A stretch of DNA of 49,899 bases, taken from assembly GCF_000514815.1 (NCBI RefSeq), contig NZ_AZWQ01000024.1, positions 1 to 49,899 of the forward strand, read 5' to 3'. A program made the position numbers and the translations under genes. The notes under the pieces are model-generated. The model ran no database searches. It saw nothing but the letters and a program-made list of their open reading frames with translations, and had not been told where the DNA came from. Within the stretch, counting starts at the first letter, position 1, and each line of letters starts with the position of its first letter. Of this stretch, positions 32,132 through 40,559 are shown one piece after another. The DNA comes from Salinispora fenicalii (GTDB lineage: Bacteria > Actinomycetota > Actinomycetes > Mycobacteriales > Micromonosporaceae).

Positions 32132-33276
32132 TGGTTTGGGATCTTGCGGTGGTGGGTGCGGGCCCGGCTGGCCTGTCCGCCGCCGACGTCGCGGCCCGGG
32201 CGGGTCTGTCGACCCTCGTACTGGAGCGGGCTGTGCATCCGCGCTACAAGACCTGCGGGGGTGGCCTGATCGGCACCTCGCTGGCCGCACTGGCGGACCG
32301 GATCGAGGTGCCCGCGCATGATCGGGCGGAGCAGGTGACCTTCACCCTGGATGGGCGGCGGGCGTTCACCCGGCGGAGCGCGGCCGGTCCGCTGGTGACG
32401 ATGGTGCGTCGGGACGAGTTCGATGACCGGTTACGGGCCGCGGCGGTCGCTGCCGGGGCCAAGCTGCGCCAGCGGGTCGCGGTCCGCGCGGTCGAGTCGG
32501 AGCCGGAACGGGTCCGCGTGCGGCTGGCCGACGGGGAGACGGTGACCGCGCGGGCAGTGATCGGCGCCGACGGGTCCGCTGGAGTGACCGCACGGCATGT
32601 GGGGGTGCGACACCGGCAGGTCGACCTGGGGTTGGAGTTGGAGTTGCCGGTGCCACCAGCCCAGCGGGCCCGCTGGCAGGGCCGGGTGCTGGTGGATTGG
32701 GGCCCGCTACCCGGCTCGTACGCCTGGGTGTTTCCGAAGGACGACATGCTGACGGTGGGGGTGATTGCGGCGCGGGGGTCGGGGGAGCGGACCCGGGCCT
32801 ACTTGCGGTCGTTCGTGGACCGGCTGGGCCTGGCCGGGATCGAGCCGGCACACGATTCCGGGCACCTGACCCGGTGTCGGCAAGAGGACTCGCCGCTGCG
32901 CCGAGGGCGGGTTCTGGTGGTGGGAGACGCGGCGGGGCTGCTGGAGCCGTGGAGCCGGGAGGGGATCAGCTACGCCCTGCGTTCTGGTGCGTTGGCGGGG
33001 GCGGCGGTCGCCGCTGATGAGCTGGGCCGGTACGAATCGGCGGTTGCCGGGGAGTTGGTCCCGTCGATGCGGGCGGGCCAGCGGCTACTGGAGACGTTCT
33101 CGCGTCGGCCGGGGCTGTTCCACGGGCTGTTGGCGACGCCGCCGGGCTGGCGGGCCTTTGTCGCCTTCTGCCAGGGGCGGGCTGGCTTCGATGAATTGCT
33201 CTCCCGGATGCCGGTGCGGTTGGCGCTGTCAGCGCTGGCGGGGCTGCCCCGGTGGAGGAACGCCCGCCCGCGCTGA
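32128..33276 (+). CDS. geranylgeranyl-reductase-family flavoprotein
   Basis: 382 residues. FAD-binding start LAVVGAGPAGLSAADVAARA, then LVLERAVHPRYKTCGGGLIG where KTCGGG is the family hallmark for the flavin/isoprenoid site (about residue 45). GADGSAGVTARHVG and the second FAD motif VLVVGDAAGLLEPWSREGIS (about residue 265), then YALRSGALAG, follow. Members reduce double bonds of isoprenoid chains, for example in menaquinone or archaeal-type lipids; in actinomycetes such genes also occur near respiratory chain loci. The substrate is not shown by neighbours. A strong terminator follows 3 bp after the stop. Confidence 0.9.
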   Translation: MMVWDLAVVGAGPAGLSAADVAARAGLSTLVLERAVHPRYKTCGGGLIGTSLAALADRIEVPAHDRAEQVTFTLDGRRAFTRRSAAGPLVTMVRRDEFDDRLRAAAVAAGAKLRQRVAVRAVESEPERVRVRLADGETVTARAVIGADGSAGVTARHVGVRHRQVDLGLELELPVPPAQRARWQGRVLVDWGPLPGSYAWVFPKDDMLTVGVIAARGSGERTRAYLRSFVDRLGLAGIEPAHDSGHLTRCRQEDSPLRRGRVLVVGDAAGLLEPWSREGISYALRSGALAGAAVAADELGRYESAVAGELVPSMRAGQRLLETFSRRPGLFHGLLATPPGWRAFVAFCQGRAGFDELLSRMPVRLALSALAGLPRWRNARPR

Positions 33277-33279
33277 CTC

Positions 33280-33309
33280 AGTTGCTCGCCGCGAGATCGG
33301 CGAGCAACT
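33280..33309 (+). terminator. intrinsic terminator
   Basis: Perfect 12-base stem AGTTGCTCGCCG / CGGCGAGCAACT with a six-base loop, directly after the flavoprotein stop codon. No T run follows, as is usual in high-GC actinobacteria. Confidence 0.75.
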
Positions 33310-33640
33310 GAAGGAGGTCATCGGGCCGTGCTGAATCGCTACCGATCTTCACGACTACCGCTACCCATCCAGGATCCTAGGATGCTCTAGCGGTGGTGCT
33401 GTCACCCACCGAAACCAGCGGGGGGAGTCGCTCGACTTGCACGGCGGTCCCACGTACCAGTACGGGCAGTGGCCGTCGTCACCCGCCCCGGTAGGAAGGT
33501 CCGGGGCGGGTACGCTGTTGACACGGGTGTCGGTGTGTCCAGTGTCCCCGGGCCTCACCAATAAGCCGTCGCGGAATACCGTTTGGCTGGAGCCGCCACG
33601 CGCCACGCGCCGAGAGGCGACCTGCACACCGGCACCCCAC

Positions 33641-33672
33641 ACTGCCCCCGAGGCTTAGACCTCGGGGGCAGT
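33641..33672. terminator. strong hairpin, terminator-like
   Basis: ACTGCCCCCGAGG / CCTCGGGGGCAGT, a perfect 13-base stem with a six-base loop (CTTAGA). The following sequence has GCTCTTCTC rather than a T run. It may insulate the neighbouring transcription units. Confidence 0.65.
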
Positions 33673-33680
33673 GCTCTTCT

Positions 33681-33720
<40 letters not shown>

Positions 33721-33739
33721 GTGCTGCGATCGGGTCCCT

Positions 33740-33767
33740 GAGCTGGCCCCGCACGTGGGGCCAGCTC
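33740..33767. terminator. hairpin, possible terminator
   Basis: GAGCTGGCCCC / GGGGCCAGCTC, a perfect 11-base stem with a six-base loop, immediately before the promoter of the 33782 gene. Confidence 0.55.
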
Positions 33768-33781
33768 GGTAGCGTCTGAGC

Positions 33782-33979
33782 ATGGACCCTTCAGCGATCT
33801 GGCGGGACCGGCAACACCGGTGGCGGATCGAGGCCTACCGCGCGCCCGATCTCCGGTTCGCGATCTTTGCTACCAGCGGAACGACTGAGTCAGCGCCGCT
33901 GTGGCTGTTCGGAATGTCGGCATTGGCGCGCTGGCTGATGAGTCACAAGATTTCGCTCGACGACCTGGAGGTCGACTGA
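33782..33979 (+). CDS. small conserved hypothetical protein
   Basis: 65 residues, leaderless (TAGCGT six bases before the ATG). MDPSAIWRDRQHRWRIEAYR then APLWLFGMSALARWLMSHKI and DDLEVD look evenly folded, with a hydrophobic middle that is too short and too polar around it for a clear membrane anchor. I recognise it only as the type of short protein found singly in Micromonosporaceae genomes. No function is known. Confidence 0.6.
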   Translation: MDPSAIWRDRQHRWRIEAYRAPDLRFAIFATSGTTESAPLWLFGMSALARWLMSHKISLDDLEVD

Positions 33980-34044
33980 CCCCGTTCAGGGGAAAAAGGT
34001 AGTTTGCCACCCTTCACGGCTGGTGCTGGCTAGGGTCACCGATT

Positions 34045-34230
34045 GTGAGGGACCGAGGAGTACGAACCGCCGTGGCGGTGTTGACCGGGCTGGCAGTCAT
34101 CTACTTCGGTACGACTGGCCGGGATCAGCCGGACGGCGAGGGCGTCACCGCCGGCCTGATCGTGCTTGCCGTGCTCGCGGCGCTGCTGGTGTGGCACCTC
34201 ACCCGGCCCCGTGGCGACGCAACGAAGTGA
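34045..34230 (+). CDS. small two-segment membrane protein
   Basis: 61 residues. Two hydrophobic segments, VRTAVAVLTGLAVIYFG and AGLIVLAVLAALLVWHL, are separated by a short charged loop (TTGRDQPDGEG). GTG 34045 is eight bases after TAGGGT, so it is probably leaderless. The function is unknown. Confidence 0.7.
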   Translation: MRDRGVRTAVAVLTGLAVIYFGTTGRDQPDGEGVTAGLIVLAVLAALLVWHLTRPRGDATK

Positions 34231-34234
34231 CCGT

Positions 34235-34927
34235 TCACCGGCGCGCCTCCCGCGTCACCGCACCAGCGGATTCCTCGCCGAGCGCGACCCGCACCAGGGC
34301 GGAGGCGAAGCGGCCGAATTCCGCCTCCGCCACCAGGCCGGCCAGCCGTTGCGGAGTCTGCGGCAGGCCCAACCTCTCGGCACCGGTAAGGGTGCGTCGG
34401 TCGGCGAAGGGACGTAGGTCCGGCCAGACCGCCTGGGCCTCGCGGAGGAAGATGTCCGCGCCGGTGGGCCCGATGCCCGGAAAAGCGGTGAGCAAGCGGC
34501 GCAGCTGCGCTGGCTGGCCCTGCGCGGTGTGGTGTAGCCGGCGCAGGTCGCCCTGCCACCGATCCAGGCAGAGTCGTGCGCCCGTGCCGAGCATCGTGGC
34601 GGTCCGCTCGTCGTAGCGCCGGTAGTGCCCGCGCCCGAGCGCGTCAACCCGGTCCTGCCAGGTCGCCGCCTCCATCGCCGACGGCGTGCGGTAGCCGGCG
34701 GCGAAGAGTTCCCGGGCGGCGGCCACCGCAACGCCGGCGCGGATTCGCGTGCTCAGCAGGGTGGTGAGCACCAACAGCTGGTAGAGCGGGCCGGGCCGGT
34801 CGGCCAACCGGATCCCGGCCTCCTCGGTGTAGGTCTGTCCTTGTCGCTCTAGCAGCACCCGCGCTGTCTTCTGGCTGTCTCCCACCGGCGGGGGGTACCC
34901 GACGTAGGCCGGATTAGCCCGTTGCAT
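34235..34927 (-). CDS. HhH-GPD endonuclease III-like protein
   Basis: 230 residues from ATG 34927; GTG 34885 is an alternative, and the longer frame would overlap the neighbouring gene start. The helix-hairpin-helix LTAFPGIGPTGADIFLRE (about residue 135) and the helical neighbourhood LLVLTTLLSTRIRAGVAVAA fit the endonuclease III/HhH-GPD fold. The cysteine cluster that binds 4Fe-4S in Nth is absent, and the catalytic lysine is not obvious. It is therefore a diverged member, possibly a glycosylase for unusual lesions. It ends 5 bases from the small membrane protein gene, convergent with it. Confidence 0.8.
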   Translation of the reverse strand: MQRANPAYVGYPPPVGDSQKTARVLLERQGQTYTEEAGIRLADRPGPLYQLLVLTTLLSTRIRAGVAVAAARELFAAGYRTPSAMEAATWQDRVDALGRGHYRRYDERTATMLGTGARLCLDRWQGDLRRLHHTAQGQPAQLRRLLTAFPGIGPTGADIFLREAQAVWPDLRPFADRRTLTGAERLGLPQTPQRLAGLVAEAEFGRFASALVRVALGEESAGAVTREARR

Positions 34928-35003
34928 GTCCGGTGACGTTGGCGGGTATCCGGGGGTGGAGGCGCCGCCGTGTGCGCCGCCGCTCAGCGGGAAGGAGACA
35001 GCG

Positions 35004-35198
35004 GTGACGAACCCGCAGCAGCAGGAAGTTCGGCGTAGTGCCCGGGGCTCGAACGTGCAGGACACCAAGGGACCCGGTCCGACGGGTCATCCCCGTAACC
35101 GCGGCTCGTCGCAGGGTGACCGGGGACGTCCGGTGCCCCGGGGCCAGGTCTCCGGCTATGGGCCCCCGGGCGAGCCGGTTGCTGAGGACGACAGCTGA
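35004..35198 (+). CDS. small disordered basic protein
   Basis: 64 residues with a clear ribosome site (GAAGGAGA). The sequence MTNPQQQEVRRSARGSNVQD, then TKGPGPTGHPRNRGSSQGDR and an acidic end AEDDS, has almost no hydrophobic residues and is probably unfolded. It may bind nucleic acid or be a small stress protein. No family is recognised. Confidence 0.6.
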   Translation: MTNPQQQEVRRSARGSNVQDTKGPGPTGHPRNRGSSQGDRGRPVPRGQVSGYGPPGEPVAEDDS

Positions 35199-35203
35199 TC
35201 GGT

Positions 35204-35235
35204 GCCGCCCGCCCTGCGATGGAAGGGCGGGCGGC
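35204..35235. terminator. bidirectional terminator
   Basis: Perfect 12-base stem GCCGCCCGCCCT / AGGGCGGGCGGC, loop GCGATGGA, between the convergent genes ending at 35198 and 35250. Confidence 0.8.
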
Positions 35236-35249
35236 GCGGCCGGTACGCC

Positions 35250-35717
35250 TCACACATGTGGCACGCGGAGGCGATTCCAGGTCGCCGCGGCGACTAGGCC
35301 GTAAGCCAGGTGTGGGATGAGGTCGGACAGCCAGTCCCCACGGCTCCAGGTTCGTGGATCGCTGACTCCGAAGACGGCGTACGAGCCGCCGGAGGCGGTC
35401 ATCACCCCGCCGCCGAGCAGCCCACTGGCCAGGGCCAGCGGCATTGGTCGGCCACGGGTCAGCAGGGCGAAGCCGACACCGGCAGCGATTCCGATGCCGT
35501 AGCCGAGTAGCGGGCCGAGCCCCGAGCGACGGTTGCTCGCCTGGGGCTCGGGGCCGAGGTTGAGGTGGGTCACCTCGGCGACCCGGCCGGCGCTGCGTTC
35601 TGGGGTGGTACTCGCTGGTCGGGCTCGCAGAGTCATGTCGAGATAGGTGACGACGTTGAGGGCGGTGGTGCCGGCCGCGCCGGCGATCGCCCCGTCGGCT
35701 AGGGCTCCGCCTCTCAT
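35250..35717 (-). CDS. conserved membrane protein, unknown function
   Basis: 155 residues. Three or four hydrophobic segments: ADGAIAGAAGTTALNVVTYL at the N-terminus, PLLGYGIGIAAGVGFALLTR in the middle, PLALASGLLGGGVMTASGG and a C-terminal HLAYGLVAAATWNRL. The Gly/Ala-rich helices suggest a compact integral membrane protein. The ATG has GACCCGAT in front. I recognise no function. Confidence 0.7.
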   Translation of the reverse strand: MRGGALADGAIAGAAGTTALNVVTYLDMTLRARPASTTPERSAGRVAEVTHLNLGPEPQASNRRSGLGPLLGYGIGIAAGVGFALLTRGRPMPLALASGLLGGGVMTASGGSYAVFGVSDPRTWSRGDWLSDLIPHLAYGLVAAATWNRLRVPHV

Positions 35718-35856
35718 ATCGGGTCGCCGCCGTGCTGGCCGTACGCGTGGTTCCCTGGCTGTGGTGCTGGCATCTGGGCGCCTCCTCGGTTGTGCGCAGC
35801 AGTGTTATCTGCCGGCCGTCTACCCGTCCGGGTGGTGACCAACCGCGGCAAGCGGA

Positions 35857-36738
35857 TCAGGCGGGAGCGCGGACAACCGCGACGGGGCAGTCGGCGTGGT
35901 GCAGTGCGGACTGGCTGACCGAGCCCAGCAGCAGGCCGGTGAGTGCACCGCGTCCATGTCCGCCGACCACCAGTAGCTGGGCCTGCTGGGACGCTTCAGT
36001 GAGGATCGGCGCCGGCCGCCCACGGACAGTTCGTTGGTGGACGGTGAGATCCGGCCACCGCTCGGCCAGCCCGGCGATGGACTCGGCGAGAATTCGGCGT
36101 TCCTCGTGGCGCAACTTCTCCTCGTCGTAGACGAGAGGCTGCATGTCGCCGGGTTCGCTGGCGACCGGGTGCAGGTAGGCGTGGATCGCCACGAGGTCGC
36201 TGCCGCGCAGGGACGCCTGCTCGGCAGCGAATTCGACGGCGGGAGGGGACACCGCGGATCCGTCCACCCCGACGATCACCGGCCCTGCGGTGCGGTCCGT
36301 GCCGCGGACGACCAGGACCGGGCAGTCGGCGTGGGTGGCGACCTGTACCGCGACCGAACCGATGACCAGGGCCGCGAACCCGCCCATACCCCGGTCACCT
36401 AACACGATCAGCACGGCGTTCTGCGCTTCGCCGACCAGTACGGCGGCGGCCTCGCCGTCGATGATTTCACCGGAGACGCGGAGGCCGGGCGCGGTCGCTT
36501 CCGCTTCGGCGACCGCTTCGGCGACCAGCTGCTCCGCCTGGTGGCGGAGGCCGGATCCGGGCGGTCCGCCGGGCGGTGCTCCCAGCGGTACGCGCAGGAG
36601 TGGCCAGATGAAGCCGTGGACGATCCGCAGCATCCGGTTGCGGCGGGCGGCCTCGGCGGCCGCGAGGCGTACGGCCCGCCGTGCCTGCTCGGACCCGTCC
36701 ACGCCGACTACTACCGCGGCGCCATTCGACGAGTTCAC
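35857..36738 (-). CDS. universal stress protein, two UspA domains
   Basis: 293 residues with two tandem UspA domains. Domain 1 begins VVVGVDGSEQARRAVRLAAA (ATP-type loop) and ends VLGDRGMGGFAALVIGSVAV; domain 2 begins VIVGVDGSAVSPPAVEFAAE (about residue 152) and ends VVGGHGRGALTGLLLGSVSQ. The G-x2-G-x9-G(S) ATP-binding pattern is intact in both. Tandem Usp proteins are common in actinobacteria and linked to hypoxia and dormancy. The GTG start lies next to the long palindrome-containing region 36739-37102. Confidence 0.92.
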   Translation of the reverse strand: MNSSNGAAVVVGVDGSEQARRAVRLAAAEAARRNRMLRIVHGFIWPLLRVPLGAPPGGPPGSGLRHQAEQLVAEAVAEAEATAPGLRVSGEIIDGEAAAVLVGEAQNAVLIVLGDRGMGGFAALVIGSVAVQVATHADCPVLVVRGTDRTAGPVIVGVDGSAVSPPAVEFAAEQASLRGSDLVAIHAYLHPVASEPGDMQPLVYDEEKLRHEERRILAESIAGLAERWPDLTVHQRTVRGRPAPILTEASQQAQLLVVGGHGRGALTGLLLGSVSQSALHHADCPVAVVRAPA

Positions 36739-37102
36739 TCCGTCACCCCCGCGGTCAGTATCGCGGCCGTGGGGTGGCCGGGGAGCCGTAACCGGTGGTG
36801 TTCGCCCCGGCTGGGGCTGCCACCGGGATGAAAATTAACCCTAGTATCCTAGGCTGCATTAGACAATGTGTGTCACCACACACTCAGACATCACACGTAA
36901 TCCGCCCTGACACAGCACATCGACGCCGTGACGGTGCGGATATAGTGGCAGCGCAACTTGCCCGGCCCGCGATCATCTGAGATCACGGGCCGCGTCCAGA
37001 GGGTCGGTCCCGCGCTGGGGTCGCAGTGCCAGTGCCTGCCGACCCGGCAGTGCGGCTGGCAGGTGTGGGTCGGGCGCCGAAGCGCGCAGTGGAGGAGGTT
37101 CG
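36739..37102. promoter_or_regulatory. shared upstream region with inverted repeats
   Basis: 364 bp between the divergent stress protein and phosphatidyltransferase genes. It holds two inverted repeats, CCTAG-TATC-CTAGG (36840-36853) and GTGTGT-CACC-ACACAC (36868-36883), in a locally AT-richer stretch. They are candidates for binding by a regulator of one or both genes. No gene is seen. Confidence 0.5.
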
Positions 37103-37699
37103 GTGTCGCAGCGGCCGGCTCGAGTTGGCACTCCGCAGGCCTCCGACCAGGTCTTCACGCTGCCGAACGTGATCAGTTTCGTCCGGTTGCTCGGTGTTCC
37201 GGTGTTCCTCTACTTACTCCTGGTGGCCCGCGCCGATGTCGCCGCGATCGCGGTGCTGGCGGTTGGCGGCACCACCGACTGGGTGGACGGCTGGGTCGCC
37301 CGGCGACTGCGGCAGGTGAGCCGGCTGGGCGAACTACTTGATCCGTTCGTGGACCGCCTCTACATCCTGGCCACGCTGGTCGCGTTCACCGTTCGTGAGG
37401 TGGTGCCGTGGCAGTTCACGGCGGCGCTGCTCGCCCGTGAAGTGCTGCTGTTGGGCTCCCTCGGCACGTTACGTCGCTACGGATACGGGCCGCCGCCGGT
37501 GCACTATGTGGGCAAGACGGCGACGTTTCTGTTGTTGGCCGCGTTCCCAGTCCTGTTGTTGGCGAAGGCGGCGCCCACAACAGTCACCAGCGCGGTTGGT
37601 TGGAGCCTGGCCTGGTGGGGCCTGACCTTGTACTGGGTCGCTGGCGCGATGTACGTGGTGCAGGCCGGGCGACTGGTGCGGGCAGCGAGGGCACGATGA
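37103..37699 (+). CDS. CDP-alcohol phosphatidyltransferase (PgsA2-like)
   Basis: 198 residues, GTG start after GGAGGAGG. The CDP-alcohol phosphotransferase motif is complete: D59, D62 and G63 in TDWVDG, A66-R67, G76, D80 and D84 in LLDPFVDR. About six hydrophobic segments follow. It transfers a phosphatidyl group from CDP-diacylglycerol to an alcohol, probably glycerol phosphate or another polyol. Position next to the DUF881/small basic protein genes and gcvH matches Rv1822 (pgsA2) of M. tuberculosis. TGA overlaps the next ATG. Confidence 0.92.
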   Translation: MSQRPARVGTPQASDQVFTLPNVISFVRLLGVPVFLYLLLVARADVAAIAVLAVGGTTDWVDGWVARRLRQVSRLGELLDPFVDRLYILATLVAFTVREVVPWQFTAALLAREVLLLGSLGTLRRYGYGPPPVHYVGKTATFLLLAAFPVLLLAKAAPTTVTSAVGWSLAWWGLTLYWVAGAMYVVQAGRLVRAARAR

Positions 37700-38619
37700 C
37701 CGATTCGCAGCTGCGACCGGAGAGCCGGGAGCCGACCGGGCGGACGTACGCGCCGGACTTCCTTACCGAGCTGTTCCGCAATCCACTCGATCCGGGGTAC
37801 GCCGACGCGGCCGCCCGCCGCCAACTGGGGGCGGCGGTGAGGTGGCGCCGATCAGTCCGGGCAGTGAGCCTCATCGTCCTTGTGGTGCTCGGACTTCTGT
37901 TCGCGGTGGCGTACCGGCAGACCGTGGCGGCAGCGCCGGGGCGCCAACAGGCCCGGGAGGGTCTGGTGGCGCAGATCGAGCAGCGGGAGAGCGAGACCGA
38001 CCAGCTGTCTGAGCGGGCCGACGAATTGCGGGTGGAGGTGGCCCGGCAGCGGGCTGCTGCGCTCGGCACCGAGGCGGAGCAGCTGCATGAGCTGGAGGCG
38101 GGCACCGGTTTGGGCCGGGTGAGTGGGGACGGTGTGGTGGTGCGGTTGGCCGATGCTCCGCCGGACCAGCAGATCGTGTCGGATCCGGCTTTGGGACCAC
38201 CGCGGGTGATTTACCTGGACCTACAGGGGGTCGCGAACGGGCTGTGGGCATCGGGGGCGGAGGCGATCTCGATCAACGGGCAGCGGTTGACGGCAACGTC
38301 CACGATTCGGTCGGCAGGGCAGGCGATTCTGGTCGACTTTCGGCCGGTGACGGGACCGTATGAGGTGTCGGCCATCGGCTCGGACGAGTTGCGGGAGCGG
38401 TTCGCGCAGACCCGGATCGCGGCGACGATGCAGCAGGTAGCGGCGGATACGGGGGTGGCGTTCGAGGTGCGGGACGCCGATGACCTGGCACTGCCCGCCG
38501 CGCCGGACCCACGACTACAGTACGCGCAGCCACCGGCTAGTCCGACGCCATCGGGGCGGCCGGTCAGTCCCGGGGCGTCGGGTTCGCCGACGGCTCCCGA
38601 TTTCGGAGGTAGTCGATGA
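37696..38619 (+). CDS. DUF881 membrane protein, first copy
   Basis: 307 residues. One N-terminal membrane anchor (AVSLIVLVVLGLLFAVAY, about residues 55-72), then a coiled coil (EGLVAQIEQRESETDQLSER...) and the DUF881 domain with VSGDGVVVRLADAP, GAEAISINGQRL and RPVTGPYEVSAIG. The C-terminus is proline-rich. The ATG overlaps the preceding stop and its stop overlaps the next gene (ATGA each), so all four genes form one operon. DUF881 proteins sit at the cell envelope in actinobacteria; the precise role is not known to me. Corresponds to Rv1823. Confidence 0.9.
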   Translation: MTDSQLRPESREPTGRTYAPDFLTELFRNPLDPGYADAAARRQLGAAVRWRRSVRAVSLIVLVVLGLLFAVAYRQTVAAAPGRQQAREGLVAQIEQRESETDQLSERADELRVEVARQRAAALGTEAEQLHELEAGTGLGRVSGDGVVVRLADAPPDQQIVSDPALGPPRVIYLDLQGVANGLWASGAEAISINGQRLTATSTIRSAGQAILVDFRPVTGPYEVSAIGSDELRERFAQTRIAATMQQVAADTGVAFEVRDADDLALPAAPDPRLQYAQPPASPTPSGRPVSPGASGSPTAPDFGGSR

Positions 38620-38948
38620 TTGCCGCGTTGGCGCTACTTGCGGGCGTGCTGCTCGGGCTGTGGCTCGATCCAACGGTGCCGGGGGCGTTGCAGCCGTATC
38701 TGCCGATTGCCGTGGTGGCAGCGTTGGACGCGGTGTTCGGTGGCGTGCGGGCGAAGCTGGATCGGATCTTTGATGACAAGCAGTTCGTGGTGTCGTTCAT
38801 CTCCAACGTGTTGGTGGCTGGTCTGATCGTGTACGTGGGGGACCAGCTGGGGGTGGGTAGCCAGCTTTCCACGGGTGTGGTGGTGGTGCTGGGGGTTCGA
38901 ATCTTCGGGAATGTGGCGGCGATCCGTCGGCACCTGTTCCGGGCGTAG
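38616..38948 (+). CDS. sbp: small basic protein (DUF1290)
   Basis: 110 residues, a small membrane protein with three hydrophobic stretches (LALLAGVLLGLWL, LPIAVVAALDAVFGG, and LVAGLIVYVGDQLGVG). A basic end, AAIRRHLF, gives the name. The family is found beside cell-division or DUF881 genes in both Bacillus and actinobacteria. The ATG overlaps the DUF881 stop by 4 bp. It matches Rv1824. Confidence 0.9.
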   Translation: MIAALALLAGVLLGLWLDPTVPGALQPYLPIAVVAALDAVFGGVRAKLDRIFDDKQFVVSFISNVLVAGLIVYVGDQLGVGSQLSTGVVVVLGVRIFGNVAAIRRHLFRA

Positions 38949-38958
38949 GTTTGTCGTG

Positions 38959-39900
38959 ATGAGTGGTGACGAGCACACCGAGACGGGGACAGGGTGGCCG
39001 GACCGGCCGGGTCCGCTGCCTCCACCGGGGCAGGTGGAGAAGCCGGATCCGCGTCCGGACGCGCCGGATCCGGATGAGTTGAGTCCGCTAGCGCCGGAGG
39101 TGGATCCAGAGCCGCCGCCGGCCTCGGCGGGGGCTGAGTCGAGGCTGGATGCTTCGGCGGGGCGTCCATTCACCTCCGCCCTTGCCCTGATCGGCGGGTG
39201 GCGGCGGACGAGTCCGGCCACCGTGATGATTTTCGTGTTGCTGGCGTTGCTGGGGTTCACGCTGGTGGAGCAGTTGCGGACGACATCAACGGATCCGACT
39301 ACCTCGGCGACACGGCAGGAGGACCTGGTGCGGATTCTGTATGACCTGAATGCTCGGGAGGATCGGCTGCGACAGGACATCGCGGCGTTGGAGGACAGCC
39401 AGCGGCAGCTGCGATCGGGGGAGCAGGGCCGGCAGGCCGCGTTGGAGGAGGCAGCGCGGCGGGCGGATGAGTTGGGGATTCTGGCGGGGACGCTGCCGGC
39501 GCAGGGGCCGGGGTTGGTGGTGCGGTTTGAGCCCGGTGGTGCGGCGGCGATTTCGGCGATCCGGGTGTTGGACGCGGTGCAGGAGTTGCGGGGCGCGGGC
39601 GCGGAGGCGATGCAGATTTCCGGTGGGGACCGGGTGACGGTACGGATCATCGCTTCGACATATTTCCTGGATGGGGAGAATGGTTCCCTGTTCGTGGATG
39701 GGCGGTTGTTGACGGGGCCGTATACGATCACGGTGATCGGGGATCCGGCAACGATGCGTACGGCGTTGAACATTCCAGGCGGGGTGGTGGCGACAGTCGA
39801 CGGTGACGGCGGTACGGTGATCGTCGAGGATCGTGAGGTGGCCGAGGTTTCGGCGCTGCACGCCCCGATCGAGCTGGAACACGCCCGTCCGATTACGTGA
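38959..39900 (+). CDS. DUF881 membrane protein, second copy
   Basis: 313 residues from ATG 38959 (GTG 38956 is adjacent). TAGGTT at 38946-38951 could serve as a -10 for an additional leaderless transcript; no ribosome site is visible. A disordered, proline-rich cytoplasmic N-terminus of about 75 residues precedes the anchor ATVMIFVLLALLGFTLVEQL, a coiled coil (REDRLRQDIAALEDSQRQLR) and the DUF881 domain with GPGLVVRFEPGG, GAEAMQISGGDRVT and GPYTITVIGD. It pairs with the first copy across the small basic protein and matches Rv1825. Confidence 0.9.
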   Translation: MSGDEHTETGTGWPDRPGPLPPPGQVEKPDPRPDAPDPDELSPLAPEVDPEPPPASAGAESRLDASAGRPFTSALALIGGWRRTSPATVMIFVLLALLGFTLVEQLRTTSTDPTTSATRQEDLVRILYDLNAREDRLRQDIAALEDSQRQLRSGEQGRQAALEEAARRADELGILAGTLPAQGPGLVVRFEPGGAAAISAIRVLDAVQELRGAGAEAMQISGGDRVTVRIIASTYFLDGENGSLFVDGRLLTGPYTITVIGDPATMRTALNIPGGVVATVDGDGGTVIVEDREVAEVSALHAPIELEHARPIT

Positions 39901-39962
39901 CTGGTGGCGCGGTTGCGCCGGCACGTGGAGGCTGGCGCACGATGGGATGAAGGACACAACTG

Positions 39963-40343
39963 GTGATTCCTGAGGATCTACGGTATACCGCCGAGCATGA
40001 GTGGGTTGCGGGTGGTGGCGACGGCGTGGTGCGAGTTGGTATCACGCACTTCGCGCAGGACGCGCTGGGTGACATCGTCTTCGTCCAACTGCCCGAGGTG
40101 GGGTCGGCGGTGTCCGCCGGCGATTCGGTAGGTGAGATCGAGTCGACGAAGAGCGTGTCGGAGATCTACGCTCCGGTCGGTGGGACGGTGTCGGCGTGCA
40201 ATGATGCGCTGGCCGACACTCCCGAGTTGATCAATAGTGATCCGTATGCTGCGGGTTGGCTGTTTGAGGTCACCGTGGCTGATCAAGGTGTGCTGGACAG
40301 CCTGCTGTCGGCGGGTGCGTATCGCGAGCTCACCGAGGGCTGA
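39963..40343 (+). CDS. gcvH: glycine cleavage system H protein
   Basis: 126 residues, the usual size. The lipoylation lysine K63 lies in EIESTKSVSEI. The family start LRYTAEHEWV, then GITHFAQDALGDIVFVQLPE and SDPYAAGWLFEV are all present. GcvH carries the aminomethyl group on lipoate between GcvP, GcvT and the L protein. gcvP lies 4 kb downstream under a glycine riboswitch; gcvT is not in the window. GTG start. Position equals Rv1826. Confidence 0.96.
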   Translation: MIPEDLRYTAEHEWVAGGGDGVVRVGITHFAQDALGDIVFVQLPEVGSAVSAGDSVGEIESTKSVSEIYAPVGGTVSACNDALADTPELINSDPYAAGWLFEVTVADQGVLDSLLSAGAYRELTEG

Positions 40344-40481
40344 GTGGTGCCCTTCTGCCGGTGCGGGGGTTGGTTCCGCGCGTCCGGTTGCCCTGCTTTT
40401 CGGCGCTGGCTAGGCTCGCCCAGTCGACCGAGAATCCGATAGTTGAGCGTTGTGTAGTTGCCTTCCTGGCACGGGGAGCCA

Positions 40482-40509
40482 GCCGCCGGGTGCGAGAATG
40501 CCCGGCGGC
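40482..40509 (+). terminator. hairpin between gcvH and garA
   Basis: Perfect 9-base stem GCCGCCGGG / CCCGGCGGC with a ten-base loop, 139 bp after the gcvH stop and 51 bp before garA. It may end the gcvH transcript or lie in the garA leader. Confidence 0.55.
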
Positions 40510-40559
40510 CAGACCCGCTCTTACCCGACGCTGACCGAATAGATCCGTGAGGTGGTCCC

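Noticed and set aside
33361..33642. Minus-strand frame with DGHCPYWYVGPPC
   Set aside because: It has no ribosome site or recognisable family, and its composition fits hairpin-rich noncoding sequence.
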